NCBI GenBank assembly: GCA_004357415.1
Contig: SMVY01000112.1
Location: 1 to 5,337 of the forward strand
Direction of reading: 5' to 3'
DNA from: Gemmatimonadota bacterium
GTDB lineage: Bacteria; Gemmatimonadota; Gemmatimonadetes; Gemmatimonadales; GWC2-71-9
DNA: 5,337 nt
A model generated the notes under the pieces. That model worked only from the letters and a program-made list of their open reading frames with translations. It was not told the origin of the DNA and searched no databases. The translations under genes and the position numbers were made by a program. Position 1 is the first letter of the stretch, and every line of letters begins with the position of its first letter. Below, piece after piece: positions 1 to 5,217 of the stretch.

Positions 1-1
1 T

Positions 2-760
2 GTCTCCTGCGGCGCGACCTCTGCGGTCACACTCGATTCCGAATTGTTCGGCCACGAGCGCGGGGCGGTTGCCGGCGCTGAAGACCGGAAACAGGGATTG
101 TTCGAGATCGCCGACCAGGGGACGTTGTTTCTCGACGATATCGCCGACCTCCCACCGGAGCTGCAGCCCAAGTTGTTGAAGATGCTGGAAACGAGGACCT
201 TTCGAAGGATGGGGGGCACGAGAGAGATCGAGGTGGACGTCCGTTTGGTCGCCGGCACCAGTAAGGACCTTCAGGCGGAAGTCGAAGCCGGTCGTTTCCG
301 GGAGGATCTGTACTACCGGTTGAGCGTCATGCCGCTGTCATTGCCACCGGTCAGCGATAGACCGAAGGAGGATCGCGTGGCGCTGTTGCACAGGCTCCAC
401 CACGAATTGGCGGCGGAACTGTCAGATGGCCCCACTACCATCTCGCCGGACGCGTTCGACCGGATGCTCGCCTACGCCTGGCCGGGGAACATCCGGGAGA
501 TGCGAAACGTATTGGAGCGTGCCATGATTTTGGCCCGGGGACAGGATCAGATCGAGGTCGAACACCTACCCGGGGAATTCCGGGCCCGGTACGGTCTGGG
601 CGACCGGCGACACACGCCGGTGAGCCTCGATGAGTTGGAACGGCAACATATCGAACGCACGCTTCGGCACCATGACGGGAATCGGACCCGGTCGGCGGTG
701 GAGTTGGGTATTTCCCGCGCAACACTCATCAACAAGATCAAGCGGTATTCGCTCAAGTGA
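2..760 (+). CDS. Sigma-54-type enhancer-binding transcriptional regulator, 5' truncated (AAA+ and Fis HTH)
   Basis: This is the C-terminal 252 residues of an NtrC-family activator; the open frame runs off the left edge, so the receiver or sensor domain and Walker A are missing. What is visible: the SELFGHERGA segment (residues 13-22), the loop normally reading GAFTGA here as GAVAGA (21-26), Walker B as LFLDDI (42-47), sensor I-like VRLVAGTSKDL (80-90), arginine-finger segment FREDLYYRL (99-107), sensor II WPGNIREMRNVLERA (160-174), and a C-terminal Fis-type HTH (about 209-252) with GNRTRSAVELGISRATL. Family members hydrolyse ATP to remodel sigma-54 polymerase from upstream enhancers. Odd points: both key GAFTGA positions are changed (F to V, T to A) and the second Walker B acid is Asp instead of Glu, so sigma-54 dependence is uncertain. 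The TTG at 44 is an internal Leu codon of the conserved motif, not a start. The family is secure; the target genes are unknown. Confidence 0.93.
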   Translation, partial: VSCGATSAVTLDSELFGHERGAVAGAEDRKQGLFEIADQGTLFLDDIADLPPELQPKLLKMLETRTFRRMGGTREIEVDVRLVAGTSKDLQAEVEAGRFREDLYYRLSVMPLSLPPVSDRPKEDRVALLHRLHHELAAELSDGPTTISPDAFDRMLAYAWPGNIREMRNVLERAMILARGQDQIEVEHLPGEFRARYGLGDRRHTPVSLDELERQHIERTLRHHDGNRTRSAVELGISRATLINKIKRYSLK

Positions 761-763
761 TAG

Positions 764-769
764 AGGAGG
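764..769 (+). promoter_or_regulatory. Strong Shine-Dalgarno (AGGAGG)
   Basis: AGGAGG ends 4 bases before the ATG at 774. It fixes the start of the small cysteine-rich gene inside a longer open frame that extends upstream into the regulator gene. Confidence 0.8.
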
Positions 770-773
770 CGTC

Positions 774-956
774 ATGGCCGAACTGCACGAGAAGGACGCC
801 ATGGTCTGTAGGGCCTGTGGTCGCGAGGAACGGGCATCCGAAGGTTATCCCTGCACGGAGTGCGGCACGTTCATTTGCCTGATCTGCCAATTCCGGGGAA
901 CGGAACAGTGCAAGGAATGCGCGTCCGCTCTCGGAGGAACCAACCAGGCCACATAG
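774..956 (+). CDS. Small cysteine-rich protein with four CxxC pairs (putative zinc-binding)
   Basis: A 60-residue protein that I do not recognise as a named family. Its eight cysteines form four CxxC pairs at 12/15, 27/30, 35/38 and 46/49, giving the spacing C-x2-C-x11-C-x2-C-x4-C-x2-C-x7-C-x2-C. Eight paired cysteines normally bind two zinc ions; the x2-x11-x2-x4-x2 part resembles cross-brace fingers (FYVE, B-box or RING-like) and zinc ribbons. The start is the ATG behind AGGAGG; the longer open frame upstream overlaps the regulator's HTH and is rejected. There is no signal peptide or membrane segment, so it is probably cytoplasmic. It lies 13 bases after the regulator stop and is very likely co-transcribed with it, which makes a regulatory or adaptor role possible, but this is inference only. 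A rubredoxin-like iron site or a redox role is an alternative. Confidence 0.85.
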   Translation: MAELHEKDAMVCRACGREERASEGYPCTECGTFICLICQFRGTEQCKECASALGGTNQAT

Positions 957-1028
957 GGCAGCCGGCAAGCAATTATCTTGATGCGGGCGCCATCGGCGGC
1001 GTCTCGAGCAACTCACGCGCGGGCAATC

Positions 1029-1730
1029 ATGCAACGGAAACTGGTCTTGTTCGACATCGACGGTACCATCCTCCTCTCGGGGGGCGCGGGCCGCAGAGCG
1101 CTGGTCCGGGTCATGTCCACCACCGGCGCCGATCCTGACGTCTTTGGCAAAATACGGTTCGACGGGAAGACCGATCCCCAGATCATCGTCGAACTGTTGC
1201 GGGAGGCCGGCCACGAGTGGTCCGGCGAGCAGGCAGTTATCGAGACGTTGTCGGACCAGTACCTCGAGCTTCTGGAATCGGAGTTGGCGGCGGCGGATAC
1301 CCCGCAGCCGACCCTCATGCCCGGGGTGATTCCGCTGCTCGATGCGCTTCACCAGGACGCGCGCGCCACGCTTGGCCTAGTCACCGGTAACCTCGCCCGC
1401 GGGGCGACACTCAAGCTCCGGTCCGTCGGCATCGATCCCGAGCGATTCGTGGTCGGCGCGTTCGGGTCCGATTCCTGGCACCGGCCGGACCTCCCGGCCA
1501 TCGCCGCCGGCAGGGCCCAGCCGCATTTCGGACACGTGCCCTCGGGACACGACGTCGTGATCATCGGCGATACCCCGGCGGACGTCACCTGCGGCCAAGC
1601 CATCGGGGCCAAAGCCATCGGCGTGGCGACGGGGAGCTATTCGGCGGATGATCTCCGGGACGCCGGTGCGTACCTCGTGGTGGATGACTTGATGGAAACC
1701 CACCGGATCCTCGATGTCATTTTCGGTTGA
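1029..1730 (+). CDS. HAD-superfamily hydrolase, phosphoglycolate phosphatase-like
   Basis: A 233-residue soluble phosphatase of the haloacid dehalogenase superfamily. Motif I is DIDGT (D9 nucleophile, D11 general acid), motif II is LVTGN (T119), the motif III lysine is probably K129, and motif IV is GDTPADV (D181, D185) for magnesium binding. A helical C1-type cap lies between motifs I and II (about residues 16-95). Length and motifs fit Gph or beta-phosphoglucomutase-like enzymes; family members hydrolyse small phosphate esters such as 2-phosphoglycolate, but the substrate cannot be read from the sequence. The start was chosen at ATG 1029 because MQRKLVLFDIDGT is the usual beginning of the fold; in-frame TTG 978 and ATG 981 would add 16-17 non-conserved residues, and none of the three has a clear ribosome site. 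A 72-base spacer separates it from the cysteine-rich gene. Confidence 0.9.
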   Translation: MQRKLVLFDIDGTILLSGGAGRRALVRVMSTTGADPDVFGKIRFDGKTDPQIIVELLREAGHEWSGEQAVIETLSDQYLELLESELAAADTPQPTLMPGVIPLLDALHQDARATLGLVTGNLARGATLKLRSVGIDPERFVVGAFGSDSWHRPDLPAIAAGRAQPHFGHVPSGHDVVIIGDTPADVTCGQAIGAKAIGVATGSYSADDLRDAGAYLVVDDLMETHRILDVIFG

Positions 1731-1733
1731 GGG
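1729..1733 (+). promoter_or_regulatory. Shine-Dalgarno (GAGGG) overlapping the phosphatase stop
   Basis: GAGGG shares two bases with the TGA stop of the phosphatase gene and ends 6 bases before the GTG at 1740. It supports the GTG start and suggests that the two genes are translated from one message. Confidence 0.6.
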
Positions 1734-1739
1734 CCAACC

Positions 1740-2486
1740 GTGAACACCGCCCCTGAGGAGTCGGTCTCGCTCTCGGTCCCCGAACTCGGGGGAGCGCTCG
1801 GACGGGTTGCCGCTCCCAGACCCAGCCGGGAGGATCCCGCGCTGGACGGGATTCGAATAACCCTGGCCACCGACCTGTTCGTGGCTGCCGGTGAGGCGCG
1901 CGACCTGGCCGCCGCCGGCGACATCCCCTCGGCAGTCGACGCGTTGCGCGAAGCCGTTTGGACCGGTATCTGGGAACAGGCGGTTTCAGCCGCGGGACAG
2001 GACCTCACTGATCGGGTAGTGGCCAAATTCCACCATGCCGCCGCCGAGTCACGGATGCCACGAGTTTATCTCGCCCGCTGGACTCCCACCGAACCCGAGC
2101 GACGGGCCATCACCGCCCACCTCGGCAAGGGCACGCGGCGACTGGGACTGGCACTCGAGGAGCTGACAGCCGTAGCCACCCTGGTGCATGACGATGGCGC
2201 TGTCGACTCGGCTGCGTTCGCCGAGTGGGCCAAGGCCGTCGACCTCTGTGCCCGGCGGGTCGAGGCCGCATGGATCGAATTGCTCGAGGCAGCTGGCAAA
2301 GAACGCAGCCGGTGGTCGGTGGAAGTCGACCGAGTCCGCCGGTGGCACCGCCCGCGGTGGCCGATGTGGCTGCTGAGTGGGCTGTTGGTGGCGGTCGCGG
2401 TGTACCTGGGCCTGGTATTCGGGGGGTTCGTCGAACCGCCGATATTCCTCAGGCCTTGGGCCGAGTATTGGTGGGAGCGCCTGTGA
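1740..2486 (+). CDS. Unrecognised protein with one C-terminal transmembrane segment
   Basis: A 248-residue protein starting at GTG that I cannot assign to a family. Residues about 36-200 are Ala/Glu/Arg-rich and look mostly alpha-helical. A single hydrophobic stretch at about 207-230 (WPMWLLSGLLVAVAVYLGLV) follows a basic segment, RVRRWHRPR, so the positive-inside rule places the large N-terminal part in the cytoplasm and a short aromatic tail (residues 231-248, with WAEYWWERL at the end) outside. There is no N-terminal signal peptide. It sits 9 bases after the phosphatase and overlaps acpS by 4 bases, so it is probably an operon member and translationally coupled to acpS. A tail-anchored membrane accessory or scaffold is possible, but no function is claimed. 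The reading frame is supported by coding-like composition and by the neat gene junctions on both sides. Confidence 0.82.
   Translation: MNTAPEESVSLSVPELGGALGRVAAPRPSREDPALDGIRITLATDLFVAAGEARDLAAAGDIPSAVDALREAVWTGIWEQAVSAAGQDLTDRVVAKFHHAAAESRMPRVYLARWTPTEPERRAITAHLGKGTRRLGLALEELTAVATLVHDDGAVDSAAFAEWAKAVDLCARRVEAAWIELLEAAGKERSRWSVEVDRVRRWHRPRWPMWLLSGLLVAVAVYLGLVFGGFVEPPIFLRPWAEYWWERL
2473..2477 (+). promoter_or_regulatory. Shine-Dalgarno (GGGAG) inside the preceding gene
   Basis: GGGAG ends 5 bases before the GTG at 2483, within the last codons of the upstream membrane-protein gene. Together with conserved AcpS residues beginning just after it, this decides the acpS start. Confidence 0.65.
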
Positions 2487-2869
2487 GCACCATTGGAGTC
2501 GGTCTTGATATAGTCGAGATCTCCCGGGTCGAGCGGTTGATCGCCGACAAGGGCGAGGCCGTCTATGCCAAATTGCTGACGGCGGACGAGCGGGCCTACG
2601 TGACCGGTCAACCGCTCCCCGGTCAGCACCTTGCCGCCCGGATCGCGGCCAAGGAGGCGGTCTACAAGGCGCTGCAGGCGCTCCCCAACAGCCGGGCAGT
2701 TGGCTGGCAGGACATCGAGGTGGTTCGCGCCAGGGAGGGGTTTCCTTCCATTCGACTGCTCGGGGTGGCCGCCGGCGTGGCCAAAGCCGCGGGCGGCCTG
2801 ACCATCCATCTTTCCCTGAGTCATACCGAAACGACGGCTGGTGCCGTCGCCCTGATCGAGTCCCCCTGA
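2483..2869 (+). CDS. acpS: Holo-[acyl-carrier-protein] synthase (AcpS)
   Basis: AcpS transfers the 4'-phosphopantetheine arm of coenzyme A to a serine of apo acyl carrier protein, activating it for fatty acid synthesis in the cytoplasm. The 128-residue product has the family hallmarks: N-terminal IGVGLDIVEISRVERLI with the Mg-binding D9, the central RIAAKEAVYKAL (residues 53-64) with catalytic and metal-binding E58, a FPSIRLLG segment (87-94) and the C-terminal HLSLSHTETTAGAVAL (109-124). Length is normal for a bacterial AcpS trimer subunit. It starts at GTG, and the GTGA overlap with the previous stop implies translational coupling; a longer in-frame extension upstream to 2225 is an overlap artefact. 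The reading frame is intact, with no key residue missing. It is followed by a 66-base spacer before the iron permease. Confidence 0.96.
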   Translation: MSTIGVGLDIVEISRVERLIADKGEAVYAKLLTADERAYVTGQPLPGQHLAARIAAKEAVYKALQALPNSRAVGWQDIEVVRAREGFPSIRLLGVAAGVAKAAGGLTIHLSLSHTETTAGAVALIESP

Positions 2870-2889
2870 TCGCCGCCCTTCCAAATCCG

Positions 2890-2906
2890 ACTAGTTGGCT
2901 CTAGTT
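2890..2906 (+). promoter_or_regulatory. CTAGTT direct repeat / ACTAG inverted repeat upstream of the iron permease
   Basis: CTAGTT occurs at 2891-2896 and again at 2901-2906, exactly 10 bases apart, about one helical turn. The same bases form a short inverted repeat, ACTAG-TTGGCT-CTAGT (2890-2905). It sits 30-46 bases before the permease ATG, where a promoter or operator would lie. I see no convincing -35/-10 pair, so this may be chance. Confidence 0.3.
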
Positions 2907-2930
2907 TCGAAGCACTGCCCCAAAACGAGT

Positions 2931-2945
2931 TGAAAATGATTCTCA
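2931..2945 (+). promoter_or_regulatory. Putative Fur box over the iron permease start
   Basis: TGAAAATGATTCTCA matches the 7-1-7 Fur consensus TGATAATNATTATCA at 12 of 14 defined positions. Its two halves, TGAAAAT and the complement of ATTCTCA (TGAGAAT), agree at 6 of 7. Fur with ferrous iron represses iron-uptake genes from such sites. It overlaps the ATG at 2936, and the gene it covers is an iron permease, which strengthens the call. The reservation is that part of the match is also coding sequence. Confidence 0.6.
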
Positions 2946-5071
2946 TGTACGGCTTGGGTCTGATCGTCAGTGCCGCCGCTCTCGGCGCGCCGTTGACTGC
3001 CCAGGATGATCCATCGGTCGCCCTGCGACGCATGGCTGCCACGGCCAAGCTCGCGGCGCAGGAGTACGCCATCGGTGTGGCATCGGGCAACGTCGTCTCG
3101 CAGGCCGAAGTCGATGAAGCCGAGATGTTTCTTGCGGAGGCGCTCCGTGCCGCCGAGGGACTGCCCGATGGGGCCAGGAGCCGAACCCGGATTGCGCTCG
3201 AATCGATTCTCTCCATGGTCCGGACCATCGCGCCGTCGGCCGATGTCGCCCTCGCGGTCGACGAACTCACTTCGGCGTTGGCGGAGGAGTTGGGGATCGC
3301 CCTGGACGTACTCCCCGATTCACCGCCGTCCCACGCCCGGGGCGCCGAACTATATCAAACGGAATGCGCGTCGTGTCACGGGAACCTCGGTGCCGGGGAT
3401 GGTCCCGCCGCCGCGGGGCATGATCCGCCGCCGGCAGATTTGAGCGACCATGTCAGGCTCTCGAACCGGTCGCCTCTGGACTTCTATCGCCTGGTGACCA
3501 TTGGCGTTGCCGGTACCGCCATGTCGTCCTTCGAGGACGTACTGAGCGAAGAGGATCGCTGGGCGGTGTCACTGTACGCCAGCCGTCTCAGGCTGCCGGA
3601 GGCCGCGGAGCGGGCAGTCGAGCGTGGGGAGGTACCGGCGCATCTCTGGCGGTTTTCCACGACCGGCCGAATGTCCGATGACGCCATCGTGCGGGAGTTG
3701 TCGGTGCGGGGTGCCGATTCTTCGGCGGTAGCCGTGGCTTCGGTCAGGGCTCATCCCGGGCCCCGGGGAGAGGCCGAGTGGGCCCTGGCCACGATGGCGC
3801 TGGTGCTGGTCCAGGCCGATTCCGCATACGGTTTGGCCATGGAAGGACGTTCCCACGAAGCTGATGCCGTGGCACTCAATGCCTACATCACCTTCGAGGG
3901 CGTCGAGCGGGAGTTGCGATTACGGTCGCCGGGGTTGGCCGGCCGGTTGGAAGGTGAGTTCGCCACGTTTCGGGCAGGAGTGTCCGCCACCAGGCCTCCT
4001 CAGGAACTCCGGGCCCTCCACGGTTCGCTCCTCGAGGGGCTGCGTCAGGCACAGAACGCGCTGGGGCATCGTCTCACACCGTACCAGCTGTTTTTCCAGT
4101 CATTCGTGATCCTGTCGCGTGAGGGTATCGAGGCCATCCTCATCATCGGCGCCCTCATCGCATTTCTGGTCAAGACCGGAGCCGAGGGGCGCCGCCGGGA
4201 CGTGTACTACGGAGTCGGGGCCGCCTTGGTGGCCAGCGTCCTCACGGCAGTGTTGATCGAGACGGTCTTCCACATCAGCGTGGCCCAACAGGAGTTGCTC
4301 GAAGGCGCGACCATGCTGCTGGCAGCGGGTGTCATGTTCTACGTGAGCTACTGGCTGCTCTCCAAGATGGAAGTGGCGCGGTGGAACCGATTCGTCCAGG
4401 GGAAAGTGCAGCGGGCCCTGGTCGGCGGATCCATACTGGCACTTCCGACGGTGGCCTTTCTGGCGGTATACCGGGAGGGGTTCGAAACCGTTCTGTTCTA
4501 CAAGGCCCTGTTCGTCAGCAGCGGAGCCGTCGGCGCAGCGATCCCCGTGGCACTCGGCATGCTGGTAGCAACGGTGTTGCTGGTGGTGATCTATCTGGCG
4601 ATCAGCCGCTACGGAGTCCGCATTCCCCTCAAGCCGTTCTTTGGCATCACCGGAGTGTTCCTCTACTACATGGCGTTCGTGTTTGCCGGCAAGGGCATTC
4701 TCGAACTGCAGGGGGCAGGGATCCTGGGGGTGACCTACGTTTCCTGGGCGCCGGTCATCCCGGCGCTGGGCGTGTACGGTACCGCCGAGGGCTTGTTGGT
4801 GCAGGGGGTTCTGGTGCTGCTGTTTGCCGGCGGGATCGTGTGGACGTTCTTCATCGAGCCGCGCCGGCTCAAGGTCGCGTCCGCGTTGGTGCCGGACCCG
4901 AATGAGCGGCCCCGGAGCCCGGGTCCGCGCCACCCCGAAATGGTGACGTTGCCCGAGCGCGATCTGGTGTGCTCTCTGGAGCGAATGGACGCCGACCTGG
5001 CGGAGGTGAGAGCGGAGATTTCCCGGATCAAGGATCATGTTACCGAGAAGGACGAGTCGTTGCCTAACTGA
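2936..5071 (+). CDS. Cytochrome c/FTR1-family iron permease
   Basis: A 711-residue fusion (numbers here are from ATG 2936) that imports iron across the inner membrane. In order: a signal peptide (about 1-22, ending PLTA before Q); a helical N-terminal domain (about 26-125) of the kind seen in this family; a class I cytochrome c domain (about 132-220) with CASCH heme site at 144-148 and M196 as the likely distal ligand; a helical linker (about 230-375); and an FTR1 permease with about seven membrane segments (389-641). Two REGxE iron motifs are present, REGIE (395-399) and REGFE (513-517), as FTR1/EfeU transport needs. A cytoplasmic tail follows with a short coiled coil (about 676-702). FTR1 transport is coupled to oxidation of Fe(II) to Fe(III) in known systems, so the heme domain may accept the electron; that is inference. 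GAG at 2927-2929 lies 6 bases before ATG 2936; TTG 2930 would add a lysine that suits a signal peptide and is the main alternative. A Fur-like site covers the start. Confidence 0.93.
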   Translation: MILMYGLGLIVSAAALGAPLTAQDDPSVALRRMAATAKLAAQEYAIGVASGNVVSQAEVDEAEMFLAEALRAAEGLPDGARSRTRIALESILSMVRTIAPSADVALAVDELTSALAEELGIALDVLPDSPPSHARGAELYQTECASCHGNLGAGDGPAAAGHDPPPADLSDHVRLSNRSPLDFYRLVTIGVAGTAMSSFEDVLSEEDRWAVSLYASRLRLPEAAERAVERGEVPAHLWRFSTTGRMSDDAIVRELSVRGADSSAVAVASVRAHPGPRGEAEWALATMALVLVQADSAYGLAMEGRSHEADAVALNAYITFEGVERELRLRSPGLAGRLEGEFATFRAGVSATRPPQELRALHGSLLEGLRQAQNALGHRLTPYQLFFQSFVILSREGIEAILIIGALIAFLVKTGAEGRRRDVYYGVGAALVASVLTAVLIETVFHISVAQQELLEGATMLLAAGVMFYVSYWLLSKMEVARWNRFVQGKVQRALVGGSILALPTVAFLAVYREGFETVLFYKALFVSSGAVGAAIPVALGMLVATVLLVVIYLAISRYGVRIPLKPFFGITGVFLYYMAFVFAGKGILELQGAGILGVTYVSWAPVIPALGVYGTAEGLLVQGVLVLLFAGGIVWTFFIEPRRLKVASALVPDPNERPRSPGPRHPEMVTLPERDLVCSLERMDADLAEVRAEISRIKDHVTEKDESLPN

Positions 5072-5076
5072 CTAGG

Positions 5077-5185
5077 AACTAGGGCTAAGAGGGCTAAAAG
5101 GGAAAAAAGGGAAAAGAGGGAAAAAACGGAAGACTGACAAACCCTCTTCGCCCTGTTCCCCTTCTTGTCCCTCTTAGCCCTAGTT
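5077..5185. repeat. Long imperfect inverted repeat (44-base arms, 21-base loop), possible bidirectional terminator
   Basis: Arm 5077-5120 pairs with arm 5142-5185 without any gap: each base i faces base 10262-i. The outer 17 pairs (5077-5093 with 5169-5185) are perfect; over all 44 positions I count 35 Watson-Crick pairs, 2 G-T pairs and 7 mismatches. The loop is 5121-5141. It begins 6 bases after the permease stop and lies between convergent genes, where a terminator is expected. There is no clean U-tract after either arm (only TAGTTTAATTA on the + side), so it may instead be a REP-like or MITE-like palindromic repeat or an mRNA 3'-end stabiliser. Confidence 0.85.
5082..5129 (+). repeat. 9-base periodic GGG array (purine-rich, G-quadruplex-capable)
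   Basis: GGG tracts start at 5082, 5091, 5100, 5109 and 5118, each exactly 9 bases apart, followed by a degenerate CGG at 5127. The six-base spacers are CTAAGA, CTAAAA, AAAAAA and AAAAGA. On the opposite arm CCC runs fall at 5142, 5151, 5158-5161, 5169 and 5178 in nearly the same rhythm. Five G3 tracts with 6-base loops satisfy the usual G3-N1-7 quadruplex rule on the + strand. Confidence 0.8.
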
Positions 5186-5200
5186 TCTTAGCCCTAGTTT
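5173..5200. repeat. Perfect 14-base tandem duplication in the distal hairpin arm
   Basis: CTTAGCCCTAGTTT occurs at 5173-5186 and immediately again at 5187-5200. The first copy belongs to the pairing arm of the hairpin; the second lies just outside it and could pair with the left arm as an alternative partner. Confidence 0.85.
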
Positions 5201-5217
5201 AATTACGCGCCCGAGCG

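Noticed and set aside
44..46. TTG as the start of a complete 238-residue regulator
   Set aside because: The codon is the conserved Leu of the SELFG motif in the middle of an AAA+ domain, and the frame stays open to the left edge; the gene is truncated by the window.
630..773. N-terminal extension of the cysteine-rich protein
   Set aside because: It overlaps the regulator's HTH in another frame, and the perfect AGGAGG sits just before ATG 774.
753..1352. 199-residue open frame on the - strand
   Set aside because: It lies antisense to the cysteine-rich gene and the start of the HAD gene, both better supported by motifs and ribosome sites.
2225..2482. 86-residue N-terminal extension of AcpS
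   Set aside because: It lies within the upstream gene in another frame, and AcpS proteins begin directly at the xIGVGLDIV segment.
2066..2884. 272-residue open frame on the - strand
   Set aside because: It spans both the unknown membrane protein gene and acpS in antisense, and AcpS is certain by its motifs; it has low-complexity composition and no family features.
2879..2907. Sigma-70 promoter TTCCAA-17-TAGTTT before the permease
   Set aside because: Each hexamer matches the consensus at only three of six positions, which is too weak to report as a promoter.
4100..5038. 312-residue open frame on the - strand inside the permease gene
   Set aside because: It is antisense to the membrane part of a clear FTR1 permease, is His/Gln-rich, has no recognisable motif and exists because high-GC codon bias keeps the opposite frame open.
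5082..5200. CRISPR array or telomere-like repeat
   Set aside because: The unit is only 9 bases with no unique spacers of constant size, and the arms are inverted rather than direct, so it is a palindromic intergenic repeat and not a CRISPR or chromosome end.
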